Shown here one piece after another: positions 1 through 11,470 of a stretch of DNA of 64,000 nt (within the stretch, counting starts at the first letter, position 1; every line of letters begins with the position of its first letter). The stretch spans positions 43,448,392-43,512,391 of the forward strand of contig JBANSL010000002.1 of the NCBI GenBank assembly GCA_037127255.1. The letters are read 5' to 3'. The notes beneath the pieces are model-generated. The model did no database searches. It was not told where the DNA came from and saw only the letters and a list, made by a program, of their open reading frames with translations. A program made the position numbers and the translations under genes. This DNA is from Persicaria tinctoria. Its lineage: Eukaryota; Streptophyta; Magnoliopsida; Caryophyllales; Polygonaceae.

Positions 1-464
1 GCTTGATGGCATTTTGATCTTATTTCTTCATCTCCTTTGCTTCCGTTGTCACCCTTTCTAATGATTATTATGTTTGTTGAATTAGAAGTTTCACTACCCG
101 CTGTCATGTTTTATTCTCTCATTATTTTGAAGAGAGTTTTGGAGTTACCAGTTTAGGTTAATTGCTTTGCGTTTGATGAAGATTGTTGCGTAGTTCATAG
201 ATTTCTCCTAGTTTAATTTTGCATTTGAAAAGGAACCCTTGTGGTTATAACTTTAGCTGGTCTGAACTATTATAAATTTCTATTTGATATATGTCAATTA
301 GTTGATCACTTAGCAGATCACTGTTTTATCAACAATAGTTTGAAAGCTTAGGTGTTATTACTACTGTTTGCAGGTTAATAAATGTCCCATGAGCTGTTTA
401 TTTGTTTAAATTCAAATGAGTATACAATTGAGTCTTCTTCTTCCTATTTATATCCATGATTCCA
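1..464. other. No gene recognised; AT-rich leader of window
   Basis: No reading frame, RNA gene or repeat family is recognised here. The stretch is AT-rich and may be the flank into which the adjacent copia element inserted. Confidence 0.4.
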
Positions 465-780
465 TGTGGTGTCTTCATGTAATTCTTGATCAATTCACAT
501 AGTCAAGCTAGAAAAGGAACGAAATTCGATGAAAATCACTCAAGATTAAACATAGAGGAGAAAAAGGGCGGGAAAAGGAGCCCCAAGTGGGGTTTTCTCT
601 TGTTTGTGGTAACTGACTCATGTCTCTCTCGTCTTCCAAGCTTGCTCTCATTGCCTATTTATACTGCATGATCTAGACTTCTTATTACTAACATATTTCA
701 AATATATGATCTAACACTGCTATAGTGAGCTGTGAGAGAGTTGTTGTATGTGAGCTTGGTGAGGTGATACCACACCAACA
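465..780 (-). repeat. Putative copia LTR (3' LTR of degraded element)
   Basis: On the minus strand this block starts TGTTGGTG directly after a G-rich, polypurine-like tract at 781-795 and the end of a copia pol frame, and can end at CACCACA, giving TG...CA ends. A TATA-like TATAAATAG lies on the minus strand near 652-662, where an LTR promoter is expected. The outer boundary at 465 is chosen only from the TG dinucleotide and could be wrong. No second LTR is in the window. Confidence 0.45.
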
Positions 781-1076
781 ACCCACCCCCCTCGAATTGG
801 ACGGTGGATAACCAACCCCAACATGCTAATGACTTGACGAGACAGTCCAGTGAGTAGCTTGGTAAGGACATCGGCTAGCTGTGAGGCAATCAACCCATCA
901 TTGAACTTTCACAAAGTGGTAGTCCAACTCTACGTGCATTGTCCTCTCGTGATATTGCTGCTTGATTGTCACACAAAAGTGGAATTTGAGTGATATTTGG
1001 TACTTTAATTCAGACGACAATTGAGAAAGCCATGCCTCCTCATAGATATGAGGGGCGATCTTTTACTCCACTTTCC
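781..1076 (-). pseudogene. Copia-type pol remnant, RNase H end
   Basis: Read on the minus strand in two frames, this shows the C-terminal signature of Ty1/copia RNase H: DNQAAI, then after a frameshift RTMHVELDYHFV, then SQLADVLTKLLTG with the pol tail running into the G-rich tract next to the LTR. Stops and a frameshift show it is dead. The upstream part of pol is missing; the LINE 3' end abuts it at about 1077, so the LINE may have landed in it, but the matching other half was not found. Confidence 0.7.
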
Positions 1077-1077
1077 T

Positions 1078-1331
1078 TTTTTTTGGTCGAAAGGAGAGTA
1101 GGTGCTCTCCGGTCTCCGCGCATCTAACCGCGGTTTTATTAATATTACAAAAGGCTAAGTAGTTAGTATACAAGAGATAGCCCAACCCCCTACATCATCC
1201 TGCAACAAAAGAAATGTACCCTCACGCGAGTCAAACAATATAGTTAAGCCAATGTTATAGTCAAATGCTAAACTAGCCAAGTGATCCGCTGCACGATTTG
1301 CTTCATGGAACACATGTCGAAACTAGATAGT
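1078..1331 (-). other. LINE-1 3' UTR and poly(A) end
   Basis: Non-coding tail after the RNase H frame. On the minus strand it ends in an A-run (T-run at 1077-1084 on the plus strand) preceded by a GC-richer hairpin-like stretch, GCGCGGAGACCGGAGAGCAC. A poly(A) end is the expected end of an L1-type element. A matching target-site duplication at the 5' end was looked for and not found. Confidence 0.6.
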
Positions 1332-1660
1332 CTAGTCTCTACGTAAGAAGCCTTGGCATTTGCTAACTAGGCTAGCCAGTGGGTGGCACCTTGGCATTTC
1401 TTTGTCTAGGATATGTGCTAGAAGTTGCGAGTCTGTTTCCAGAATTACATGCTTATTGCCCCTATCCCAGGCAATACTAAGCCCCTGTAACACTCCCCAA
1501 AGCTTAGCTTTCGGGACTGTACAGTTGCTTTGTTCATGACAAATCCACGATCCCACTCGCCGACACTATTTCTAATGATCCCCGCAGCCGTGGCATGTCC
1601 ATCTCATCGAACCGCTCCATTCGTGTTGACTTTCATCCATCCTTCAACCGACTTCTCCCA
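1332..1660 (-). pseudogene. LINE-1 RNase H domain, catalytic residues lost
   Basis: Plant L1-clade LINEs often carry an archaeal/plant-type RNase H at the ORF2 C terminus. Here the minus strand reads GWMKVNTNGAVR, a stop, DGHATAAGIIRN, GEWDRGF, then in another frame LWGVLQGLSIAWDRG and ILETDSQLLAHIL, which fits that fold. The first catalytic Asp (usual NTDGA) is Asn, the helix Glu (usual AELW) is Lys, and the later Asp in ETDS is kept. Both changes are G-to-A on the coding strand, as expected from decay of methylated cytosine. Stop and frameshift confirm a pseudogene. Confidence 0.8.
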
Positions 1661-2530
1661 CGCCACACGCATCTCTCTTCGTGATACCCTGCATTTATTT
1701 CTTGAAATCTTGTTCCAGCTATTGATGTAATTTTTTGTCTACTTGATGATGAACTTTTGTTTGCAACCCTTCCACACTTTCTTGTTGAAGACCCTCTCAT
1801 TCCTCCATTTCCAAATCTACCATATCGCCCCTGCAAAAACATCTCTCCAACATATATTTTTATTGAAAGCCTTATTATTAAGAATGTTACCTCGTATCTA
1901 GGCGGCGAATGGAGTGTCAAAGAAATCCTTTTCAAATCTGGTGGCGTGAAGCTCCCTCCATAGTTGTGTCGCTTCCTTGCAGTCCTTAAATAAGTGAATT
2001 GGAGATTCATCTTCCTCCTGGCAAGCATTACAGGTGGCCGAAGAAGCCAAATGACGTCGCACCCTCTCAGCATTGCTGAGGACCGCTCCTTTCACACACC
2101 TCCAGGCAAACACCCTGGCTCTCTCTTGCACTCTCAACCTCCACACCCTGTTGTAAACCGGCCTGTCAACAGAGTGATGCGAATTGTTTGCGCGGATCAG
2201 ATCATACGTAAACGAGACCGTGTACTCACCGTTCTCGGACGCAGCCCAACTCATCTCATCAAACCTCTCATCGTCACTTATATCCAGTTCTAAAATTCGG
2301 ATAAGTTCTTCCAGCGGCAGTTTCCCATCAAGTTTCTCCCAATCCCAATGACCAGTTTTCGACAAAAACTCCGCCATCATGAGCTCTTGCTCCTCCTTCA
2401 ATATGTCCCTCGAAGCCATATGCAGAAGAGGCTTGTCCATAACCCGCACATGCAGCCAGAATCTCACATATTCAGCATTACCAATCACCCATTTGGATCC
2501 CTGTTTAACCACCCTACTAGCACCAAGTTG
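1661..2530 (-). pseudogene. LINE-1 zf-RVT region and linker
   Basis: The minus strand encodes YDLIRANNS, then RVWRLRVQERARVFAWR and CNACQEEDESPIHLFKDC, the zinc-binding region (zf-RVT) found after the reverse transcriptase in plant LINEs. The cysteine/histidine set C-x2-C-x7-H-x4-C is complete. The frame is continuous from about 2512 to 1900 and then needs a shift to reach the RNase H segment. The domain is probably structural or nucleic-acid binding in live relatives; this copy is broken on both sides. Confidence 0.8.
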
Positions 2531-4324
2531 TAGGCCTCTTCAAACATGAGATTTCTCCCGGACAGTAGCTCCTGTCTCCCGGACATATTTACTCCTCATA
2601 ACTTTAACCCACAAGGCTTCGTCGTCCGTTATAAAGCGCCGGACAAGCTTTCCAATCAGGGTTGTGTTCAAATCCTCCATAACACGCAGCCCTAGACCTC
2701 CCAAATCTTTTGGAAGGCAGAGATCCTTCCACGTTATGAGGTGAATTTTCCGCTCTCCTTCACTCTCTCCCTAGATGAACCTCTTGCACATTTATCCACC
2801 TTCCTACACACGGTATTAGGCAGCATCATTGAACCCATCGAGTCAACCGGCATCAACGTGAGGACCGATTTAGTTAAAGTTATCCTTCCAGCAAGGCTGA
2901 GTTTTCTACTTCTCCATTTGGACAACTTACTTTGGATCTTTTCCAATAGAGGAATAAACAGATCTTTCGAGATGCGTTGGTGAAGCACTGGGACCCCCCA
3001 AATAGTTGCACAGGTTCTCCGTCACCCTATTCTTGTTGATGTTATTTAAATTCCTCTTCAAGTCACTGGCCACATTTGTAGACATGAAGATCTTCGATTT
3101 TTCGTTGCTGATTTTTTGCCCCAACGCCTTGCAAAACCTTTCCACAATAACTTTCATCTTTTTTGTTGAAGCCTCCGCGCATAATATAATATCGTCAGCA
3201 AAGAACATGTGAGATATGACCGGTTCACCCCTCGAAAGCCTAATCGGTTTCCAATCACCCTCCTCCACATATTGGTTAATGAGATGGCTGAGACGATCCA
3301 TGCAAAGCACAAAGATATATGGGGACAGAGGGTATCCTTGTCTAATCCCCCTTTTCGGTTTAAATCTCATCGATATCTCGCCATTCCAAAGCACCTGCAT
3401 CCTAGTGGAGCTCACGCACTCTCCTATCCAGTCCACCCAATCCTTCGAAAACCCAGCCACTCTCAGAGTCTCCTCTATGAAGTCCCACCTAATGCGGTAA
3501 TAAGCCTTCTCAAGATCGAGTTTTAGAATCATCCATTTCTTACCCGCTCTCTTCTTCCGCATGAAGTGAACGATCTCTTAGACAAGTACAATATTTTCAT
3601 GAATCCATCTATCCGGGATGAATCTTCCTTGGGTCGGCCCAACCAAGTCACCCATCACACCTTACAATCTCCTAACAAGAGTTTTCGAAATAATTTTGTA
3701 GACCACATTACACAGGGCAATTGGACGAAACTGTTTACTGTATTCCAGCTTGCTAACTTTAGCCAGGAGCACAATAAGCGTATCATTCATTCCTCTCACC
3801 AGTCTCTTGTCCTTGAGAAATCTCAACACTTCTTCCTCCACATTACTGCCGACGACCCCCCAACATTTTTGGTAGAACAAGGGTTGGAATCCATCAATCC
3901 CCAGGGCTTTATATGGCCCCATATCTTCGTCGCAAGCCAGATTTCTTCCCTGCCAAATGGTTCATCCAGGCTTTGCCAAGATGAATCATCCAAACTAGGA
4001 AAGTCCTTCGTGTTGAGTGTGAAACTTGGGAGTGGGTGCATATCCTCACATCTGTACAGTTTCCTGAAGTACCTTAGAGCAGTCTCCTCCATTTTTTCGT
4101 TCATCCTCAATCCATCTATTCTCCTCATCAAATAACCCCTTGATTCTATTCCATTTCCTTAGTATCATAGTAGATAGATGGAAGAAAGCCATAATCCTAT
4201 CCCCGCAGTTGAGCCAATTTTCTCTCGACTTCTGAAACCACAACAACTCCTCCTGTTCAAGCATTTGTTCGAGCTCAGTTTGAAGACTTAGCTCCATGTT
4301 CATGAGTAGAGCCGATCTATTCAC
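2531..4324 (-). pseudogene. LINE-1 reverse transcriptase
   Basis: Reverse transcriptase of L1 type on the minus strand, in several frames. From N to C: GPYKALGIDGFQPLFYQ and FRPIALCNVVYKIISK (3660-3925), then WMILKLDLEKAYYRIRWDF, RGIRQGYPLSPYIFVLC and the active-site block FADDIILCAE (2930-3560), then the thumb region with LSKWRSRKLSLAGRITL (2734-2988). The FADD box and the Asp of KLDLEKAY are intact, so the core was functional before frameshifts near 3565, 3820 and 2930. Upstream (4046-4324) is the linker after the endonuclease. Confidence 0.85.
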
Positions 4325-5035
4325 ATGGGGATCCCTCTATATCTCATCGATCTTAATAAGCAAATCCTTTTTCCTACTATGGATATTTTCAAACACATCG
4401 CGATTCCAAGTAGTAAGAACATCTTCAAGTTTAGATATAACAGTACTGACCTTGGCATTCGTGTCCCATCCAACCTTTAACGTTGACATGAACTCCAGAT
4501 GTGTTATCCAGGCTACCTCAAATATGAAAGGCCCCATACTTTTATTGCACTCCTGCATCAGTTCCATTCTGATCAGCAGAGGCGCAAGATCCGAAGAGAA
4601 TTTCGCCAAGTGCCTAATTAATGAAGGCTTCCGGCTACTTGAGCCTAGCTCCCTCATTCATGAACATTCAGTTCAGTCTTTTAGCAACATGAGAGCTAGC
4701 TTCCTTTCCTCTAGCCCATGTACATTTCGGACCTGTAAAACCCATATCAATCAGATTGTTATTATTAGTCATGTGGATGAATTTATTTGTGTCCTTATGG
4801 AGACTTTCGGAGCTCCCCTCCCTCTCATCTAAGGTCATGATGCAATTAAATCCCCCCTATCAACAAAGGCCCCTGGACTTTAGCTATTTCCTCCTCCACT
4901 AGCCCCCAAAAGTCTCTCATTTCCTTATACTTGGCAGGACCATAAACAACAACGATGCTCATTTTCCCTCCTTTTAATCTCACTTTGGCATGAATGAAAT
5001 TCTTGTGCATCTTTACCATATTCACCTTAGCTTTG
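4325..5035 (-). pseudogene. LINE-1 endonuclease, C-terminal part
   Basis: The minus strand reads HAKVRLKGGKMSIVVVYGP and FWGLVEEEIAKVQGPLLIGG, the VYG and GDFN-type region of an APE-like L1 endonuclease (the Asp is missing here), then DVLTTWNRDVFENIHSRKK in the linker. The domain starts abruptly at 5035, where the Athila-like element is inserted. Its missing N-terminal half lies at 14616-14845 on the far side of that element. Confidence 0.8.
5031..5035. repeat. Target-site duplication CTTTG, left copy
   Basis: CTTTG here and at 14616-14620 flank the Athila-like element exactly at its LTR ends. Five bases is the normal Ty3/Gypsy duplication size. Confidence 0.85.
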
Positions 5036-8000
5036 TATCGTGAGCTAAAATTTCCATGTTTTACACTTACTTTTATATCATTTTCTGCATGCATTTCATA
5101 CATTTGGGATAGAATAATATAGAATCTATGTAGTTTATGCTTATTTGCCAAATTGTGCAATCTACACCGGTTTTTGTTTAATTTCACAGAAATCGAAGCA
5201 ATTTACAGCAGTTCTGAGAAATGAAGAAAAGCACGAAGTCAACTACAATAGTCCGAGGTCAAGGACTAGCGGAACCAGGACAAATCGAGATGGAAAGAAG
5301 AAAACCGAGTCAAAACAAACAGCTCGATATCGAGTACTGCAAGTCTATATCGAGTAAGGTCAAGTCGATTTCCACTGAGTTGACCAAGAATCGAGCTGAG
5401 CTGAGGAAGTTAGTCGATATCGAGTTGTTTTACTCGATATCGAGTAAGCCATATCGAGTCAAAGACCCTGGAGTCGACGAGTAAAGCTAGAGCTGTAAGA
5501 CGTTGCTCGATATCGAGGAAATCTACTCGATATCGAGTAAAAAAAAGTCGACTTTTCTCCTGGAGGCCGGAATCAATTCGCTGAGCAGAAGACGGAAAAA
5601 AAATGCTAGTCGATATCGAGCAATCCTACTCGATATCGAGTTGATTCCAGAAGCTGATTCCGAGGGTATCCGAGTCATGTTAAGGTTCTATCCCGAAGCC
5701 GATGGAGATATTTTCGAGATCAAATTCTATCAAGTTCCATCAAGATCTATCAAGTCAAAGGAGGATTTATCCACAATTAATTCTAGTTGCTTTTAGAGAT
5801 TTATTTATTTATTTCCATGTTTTAAATCTTTAGATATAAGATAGATAGAATTAGATATATAAATAAAGCCTTAGGGGCTGATTTCTAAGCATTCAATTTC
5901 AGAAGTAAGTAGTTACATAGAGAGAGGGAGGGAGAGAGAGAGAGAGAGAGAGAGAGCTTGTAGCCGATTGGAGAGGAGTTTTGCGAGAGCGGATTTGGCT
6001 TCGATCGGTTGTAAGTTTTATTTAGTTTATTTAATGCAATTTATTTTCCTGAAATCTTTGATGAGTTTATTCATTATGAAGAGCGAGTAGTCCACCCACT
6101 TCTAGGGTCGGGGTGAGCCCGACGGTATGTTGGTGATTTGTGAAAAGTCATCAATCCATTTATCTGAAATCATAAATGTTAAGTGTGAGAATTGCTAAGA
6201 GCATCACTCGGGCTTAGGGTGTGCGGGAGGCACGGCCCATGTGATCGGCCCTAAGCAATTCTAAGATTTTAAGGGGAAAGGAAATCATGAGGAAAGACCC
6301 ATGCAATGATATCAACATTGAGAAAATCGGTCTTGAGCTTGTTTGGATGTTTTCCATAAAAGTGAGCAATAGGGATATGTTCGGTATTCGATCTAATATG
6401 GTTATGATCGAGTTTTGTTCACTTATAGTAAGTTAAATCACCGTCTCATGATTTGTAAAGGAAGATATTAAGCTCTAAAGTCTTGGTGCAAAATTTGAGA
6501 GCTAGCCGAGCTTCGGAACTCCAAAAATGACCTAGCTCTAATTTTGAGCTTGATTAGGGTTTTAGCTTCATTGAAGCTTTAGCTTAGTCATTTTAGCTGC
6601 ATGGTAGCTACACCCAGCTTCGTATAAATGTCATGCACATTTTATATTTTATGAGTGACCTAGCTCCACCATGCTAGCTCTGTCATGCTAGCTTGTCCTT
6701 AATTGGGCTGGTTCTTATTGGGCCTTTATTGGGCCTTATTGGGCCGGCGGTTGGGGGTAGTTATTGGGGGGTAACCGCCCAACCACCATAACTACCCATA
6801 ACCACCAATAACTACCAATAACTACCCATAACCACCCAAAAACTTCCACCCCATTTTGCCTATAAAAGGCCTTTGCCATCCACTTGGAAAGGCATGAGTT
6901 TTCCGATATCTCTCTCAATCGGAAGAACAAACACTTAAAACACAATATATGCAATAATGAAATGGGATGCCACCCTTTTATTGTATAGGAAACGTTTTAT
7001 CCCACAACGTTATTGTAGTGCAACCCTTTGGCATATAGGGGCAATAAACGTTGAAGGAAAACTCGATTTATTTGAGTGACTCGTTTGCCATTATCCAAGC
7101 CATTTTATATATCTTTTCTAAAGGCTTAAACACTTAGTTTTGTCGCCTAAAAGAATTCGGTGGAGATTGCCTTTTTGGCCTACTCCCTCGGGATTACCTT
7201 TCGAGGTCTACCCATGAGATTACCCTTTTTGGGTCTACTCAAATTGTCTTGATTATCCGAAAGGATCTACAAGAACCGAATTTACCTTCAACCTATTAAA
7301 ACAACATTACCTTTAAACTTAACACGGTAGCCATGTGAAGTGATGCGGTAAAGGTTTGATCTTTTTATTCAATGCATCTTCTATCTCTGAAAGCATGATT
7401 CTTTTGCGAAAGTTGAAGGTAATCCTTGTTTGTGTTATTGAAGCGAAAGTGATCTTAATACAACTTGGATTAATTATGTGAAAAGGGTTAGTAACAATTA
7501 GGGTTTATGTGAAAGCCTCTATATTCCTATTTGTTAATAACGAAAGTTATTTGATGAAAAGCATGATCTTTTATGCATTTATGTGTTATTTTATATGATT
7601 ATCGTTGTGGTGTTGATACCCTGATCTTTGAAGTCTTTAGTTTATGGATTTATTTCATCGAAATTTGTGTTATGTGTCCGAAAAGATTGCAATTTTAGTT
7701 TCTGTTGTTACTCGATCTCGAGAAGTTTTGTCGACATCGAGGACTTTTTTGTCGACATCGAGGAAAGTTTGTCAAGGTTGAGTTGAGTTTGCTGAGTTTT
7801 GGTTTATGTTAGTCGATTTCGTGCACTGTTGGTCGATTTGCTTAGTCGTTATCGAGTAACAGTGGTCGATATCGACCAGATTTCTGTGCTTTGCTTTCTT
7901 TTCTTCTTTTCTCTGTTATTTCTGTCTATCTGTTTCATTTTCTATCTGTGAGATTTGTCGCTACCTGAGATCCGCTGACACGCTTCTTCGAGGATCGATC

Positions 8001-8107
8001 CTGACTTTCCACTGCTAGATCAGGATAAGGTCTTGTAATTATTTGCGTGGGCACTAATCTGGTTAGATTTATATTTCATATTTTGAACTCGATTTCCTCC
8101 TACAACA
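5036..8107 (+). repeat. 5' LTR of Athila-like element 1
   Basis: Begins TATCGTGAG after the CTTTG duplication (TA, probably decayed from TG, since the 3' LTR starts TGTGGTGAG) and ends CCTACAACA. It pairs with 13037-14615. It carries an interrupting solo LTR at 6128-7324; without it the LTR is about 1.87 kb. A (GA)n tract lies at about 5931-5956. A cluster of CTCGATATCGAG motifs lies at 5323-5640 and variants at 7709-7880. Confidence 0.85.
6128..7324 (+). mobile_element. Solo LTR inside the 5' LTR
   Basis: This 1197-bp block is absent from the 3' LTR. It begins TGTTGGTGAT, ends CTTAACA, and is flanked by CGGTA at 6123-6127 and 7325-7329, while the 3' LTR has a single CGGTA at the same site (about 13833). 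TG...CA ends and a 5-bp duplication are diagnostic of an LTR left by recombination between two LTRs. A TATA-like CTATAAAAGG at about 6860 supports plus orientation. A run of ACTACCCATAACCACC-like units lies at 6775-6845. No parent family is recognised. Confidence 0.85.
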
Positions 8108-8110
8108 AAT

Positions 8111-8128
8111 TGTCGTCGTTGCCGGGGA
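8111..8128 (+). promoter_or_regulatory. Primer-binding site, tRNA-Asp type, degraded
   Basis: TGTCGTCGTTGCCGGGGA lies three bases after the 5' LTR. The Athila/TAT lineage uses the 3' end of tRNA-Asp, expected as TGGCGCCGTTGCCGGGGA; 16 of 18 positions agree. One of the two changes is a C-to-T transition. Confidence 0.75.
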
Positions 8129-8195
8129 AGCAATCATTCGCGCCTTAGGTAGTTAGATCTCACGGCTTCCTTTAATGTTTTGATTTTGCAGGAGT

Positions 8196-9268
8196 ATGCG
8201 CCGTTCTGGTCAACCACCTGACTTTGACGCCTTAGACGATCCGGACCGCCTATTACACATCCATTCTAAACTGAAAAGGATCATGGCGACTGCCGAAACA
8301 CAAGCTGAGATGATTGAGAGGCTTCAGAGGGAACTAGCCACCAAGGATACTGCTCTCACCGCTGAGAGAGCACGCACTGTGCCGGAAACAAAGCGAAGGA
8401 GGCAGTTGGAAGCCGAGCTTGCCCAATACCCTACCACTGCAGAGGATTACATGCACCCGACTCTCGTCGTGCTTGAATCGGCCATTCTAATCCCTCAAAA
8501 TAACTTTGAAATTCGCACTCCTTTCCTGATTGAGATTAAAAATAATGCTTTGGTAGATTTAATGAATGTCCTCTTCAACATATTATCAAATTTTCTGATA
8601 TGTGCCGTACTCTTGCTGAAGATACCACTTTGGAATATGTCATGATGAAGGCTTTTCGTTGGTCTCTGGCCGGCCCAGCATTGAAGTGGCTTGAAGGTCT
8701 CCCTCTACGATCCTTGACAACATGGGCTGCAGTAAGGCAGGAATTTCTCAACAATTTTTTTCCTCCTGCCAAGACAGCACTCCTCCGCCAGAATATTACA
8801 GCTTTCAAACAAAAGACTGGGGAGCCACTAGCAAAAGCATGGGAACGATATACGGATCTACTGCGATCCTACCCTACACATGGACAGCCACCCTATGTCG
8901 TTCAGGAGATCTTCTTCGATTCTCTTGAGCTGGCCGCTAAGGATAGAATCAACTAGTATACTCATTATGAGTATCTGACAGTGCCGCCAGCTAACGCATG
9001 GGTTACCCTCGATAAACTTACCAACTACGACAATATGTATGGGACTCCGACAAATTATGATGAGAATGCATATGCCAGGCGAGCCCCATCTATGCCCTTC
9101 TATGAGCCTTCTAAGGAGATTGACCCAGATGTTAGGGAGCAATACTACAGAGATTAGAATCGCAAGCTCTTCAAGAAAGTCAAGTATCTTTCTATCAACC
9201 AGCCCTGCATCGAATGCGGATCACAGTGGCACACCACTACTGAGTGCCCACACACAGAGCAAGTCAGG
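8196..9268 (+). pseudogene. gag of Athila-like element 1, N-terminal part
   Basis: Starts at ATG 8196 (MRRSGQPPDFDALDD), with a charged, coiled-coil-like stretch and PQNNFEIRTPFLIEI, then after a frameshift near 8555-8600 the capsid-like Retrotrans_gag region (FRWSLAGPALKWLEGLPL, FFPPAKTALLRQNI, GEPLAKAWERYTDLL). Stops fall at about 8957 and 9157. A zinc knuckle CIECGSQWHTTTEC (C-x2-C-x4-H-x4-C) lies near 9211-9252 in the frame that continues downstream. Gag would form the particle and bind RNA. The breaks mean no full product. Confidence 0.85.
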
Positions 9269-10312
9269 ATGGCAAAAACCCATGAAGAGGTAGCTTATGC
9301 AGGGGGTCCCAATCGCTATATGGGGGACCAAAGGTTTCAGCAACCACAATGGAACCAAGGTGCCCCTAGGAACCCCCCACCATACAAAGCTCCGGGACAT
9401 CCAGAAAGGGATCAATGGAAGGATGATCTACAGATGATCCTCAATGAGATGCGCCGGAATCAAGCACAACAGCAGCAGTCTACAAGCGCCATCAACAATC
9501 AGCTCCAGAACCTCAATACAAGATTTGGAGAAATGGATATCTGGAAGAGGAACATAGAGACTCAGATGAGTCAATTCGCGACACAAATTCCACGACAGAC
9601 CGGGCAACTCCCTGGGCAAACAGAACCAAATCCTAAGGGGAAGACCGGACACGTCGCAGCCGTAAAACTCAGGAGTGGGCATCAACTACGCGAGCCAGAG
9701 GTTGGAAAGCAGCAGGACGAAGAAGTTGAGAAACAAATCGATGTCGACCAGCAGCAAGTCGATGTCGACCAAAATTTGGTCGACGTCGAGCAACATGAAG
9801 TCGAAATCGAGCAACAGCTTGGCGAAGATTCGTCTGCACAGCACTCCAACTCGACATCGAGGAAACTTCTCGATATCGAGGAGAATCAAGTCGATGTCGA
9901 GCAAACTCAAGTCGATATCAAGGACGCTGCAACACCTACGACATCTGTTCTGGCTCCGAACCAGAAAAAGAAGTTGTCTTTCCCGACAAAATCTCCAAAG
10001 GACCCAGCAGAGAAGAAGTTTCAGCGCTTCATCAAGATGCTTCAGAGGCTCAATGTCACCATACCCTTCACAGAAGCTCTTAATGAAATGCCATCATATG
10101 TCAAGTTCCTCAAGGAGATCCTAAGCAAAAAGCGATCAATGGTTGAGATCACAACAGAGTGCAGCCATATGGACATACTTGAGAAAATGCCAGATCCAGG
10201 TAAGTTTGCTATAACCATTGAATTTGGTCAATATAAATTTAATGCTTTATGTGATCTTGGAGCCAGTGTGAGTATAATCTCTTTAACAAAATATGGTCCA
10301 AGATTAAGATAG
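9269..10312 (+). CDS. gag C-terminal region and aspartic-protease start
   Basis: A 347-codon open stretch that continues the gag frame. Order: QNLNTRFGEMDIW and the Athila hallmark HVAAVKLRSGHQL, then an acidic repeat of V-D-V-D/E-Q units (about residues 150-220) encoded by TCGA-n2-TCGA motifs, then FQRFIKMLQRLNVTIPFTEAL, MPSYVKFLKEIL and the protease start with CDLGASVSIISL. The catalytic Asp is in DLGAS, the usual Athila variant of D-T/S-G. The frame stops at 10310, cutting the protease. The repeat block is not a general Athila feature and is shaped by the DNA motif. Confidence 0.75.
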   Translation: MAKTHEEVAYAGGPNRYMGDQRFQQPQWNQGAPRNPPPYKAPGHPERDQWKDDLQMILNEMRRNQAQQQQSTSAINNQLQNLNTRFGEMDIWKRNIETQMSQFATQIPRQTGQLPGQTEPNPKGKTGHVAAVKLRSGHQLREPEVGKQQDEEVEKQIDVDQQQVDVDQNLVDVEQHEVEIEQQLGEDSSAQHSNSTSRKLLDIEENQVDVEQTQVDIKDAATPTTSVLAPNQKKKLSFPTKSPKDPAEKKFQRFIKMLQRLNVTIPFTEALNEMPSYVKFLKEILSKKRSMVEITTECSHMDILEKMPDPGKFAITIEFGQYKFNALCDLGASVSIISLTKYGPRLR

Positions 10313-10891
10313 GTTCCCTAGAGCATGTGGACGCTAAGCTTTATATGGAAAACAACACGGTGGTCATCCCAACAGGCATGGTGGACAATGTACCGGTGCA
10401 AGTAGGCAAATTCTTTGTCCCTTCTGATTATTCTAGGAAGGCCCTTCTTGGCGACGGTGGATGCCAACATAAGCGTAAGGGAGAGAGTGCTCACTTTCAA
10501 CATCAGTGATCAAGTAATTGAGTATTCCTTTAATAAAACTGGAAGGCATACAGGTCCCATGGAAGAGGTGAAATCTATATCAACTGGTTACATCACTTGC
10601 GGGGAGCCTAAGGTAAGAAATATAACTCCTAAAGAACTAGAAAAGAGGGATATGGAAGCCCAGGTGGAGGAGATCATGGCCATTCTGAACGACGGCACAG
10701 AAGATCTGCTCGACATCAACCAAGGTAAGTCGACGTCGACTAACTTCTTTTCGGATGCCTTGACAAGATTCAAGTATGGGGTCGTAGTCGACCAGAGTTA
10801 CTCGACATCGAGTAACTTGGTCGACGCCGACCAAAATCAGAGCCCTCCACCGGCATCAGCTTCATCAAGCAACCAACCCGAAGCCAAGTAG
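10313..10891 (+). pseudogene. Protease-side remnant and motif-rich linker
   Basis: After the stop at 10310, a shifted frame reads IILGRPFLATVDANISVRE and LTFNISDQVIEYSF, the second half of the Athila-type protease region. It runs on through low-complexity sequence in which CTCGACATCGAG and GTCGACGTCGAC-type motifs recur, to a stop at 10891. No reverse transcriptase motif (such as YxDD) follows, although it should begin here in a complete element. Confidence 0.7.
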
Positions 10892-11470
10892 AACTCGACA
10901 TCGACCAAAAACCGTCTTCCTCGACTTCTCCTTCCTCGACAAGAAATCCACTAGAAGCGGAGGACAACTCGATATCGACCAAATTGGTCGGTATCGACCA
11001 ACATCTTTCTTCCTCGACTTCCCCTTTCTCGACCAGCAGTCCACCAGAAGAGCCAAACTCCTCGATATCGAGTACTATTACTCGAAATCGATCAAACACT
11101 GAGGTCCCCGAATCCAATTCTGCGAAGGTAAGCCAAGGTATGGATCTTTCTTATCCTATTTCAATTAAAGATTTATCTATACATGGGAGAGGTTTGCCTT
11201 AGTATGTGCGATTATGCAGGATTTCCAATGATGAGCCTGATAAGTATGAAGTTAGAGACAAAGTGTATGTCGCCAAATAAAAGGATCATTGGTTTCCTAA
11301 CAAATTCAACAAGAAGAAGATGGGGCCCTTCATGGTGAACAAGATCCATTCAGGCGGACTGCAGCTGATGCAAAAGAATGGAGTCATGTTTGAAGCCCAA
11401 GCTACATGGGCCCTGCAAATGCCACCTGAGCTTCATGGAGAAAGTCGGCCTAGCGACTATAAAATCTAGA
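10892..11470 (+). pseudogene. Motif-rich linker and relic of pol C-terminus
   Basis: The first part (10892-11100) is a dense run of TCGA-n2-TCGA motifs. From about 11215 to 11469 a frame reads KVYVAK, a stop, then NKKKMGPFMVNKIHSG and PPELHGESRPSDYKI ending in TAG. It resembles the GPF-type segment at the integrase C terminus and the tail of Athila pol. RT, RNase H and the integrase core are absent between it and the protease. Confidence 0.55.

Noticed and set aside
1010..1090. Target-site duplication of LINE-1
   Set aside because: The sequence beside the poly(A) was compared with the region beyond the MITE at 31 kb. Only a weak CGATCTTT match near 31547 was found, which is not convincing.
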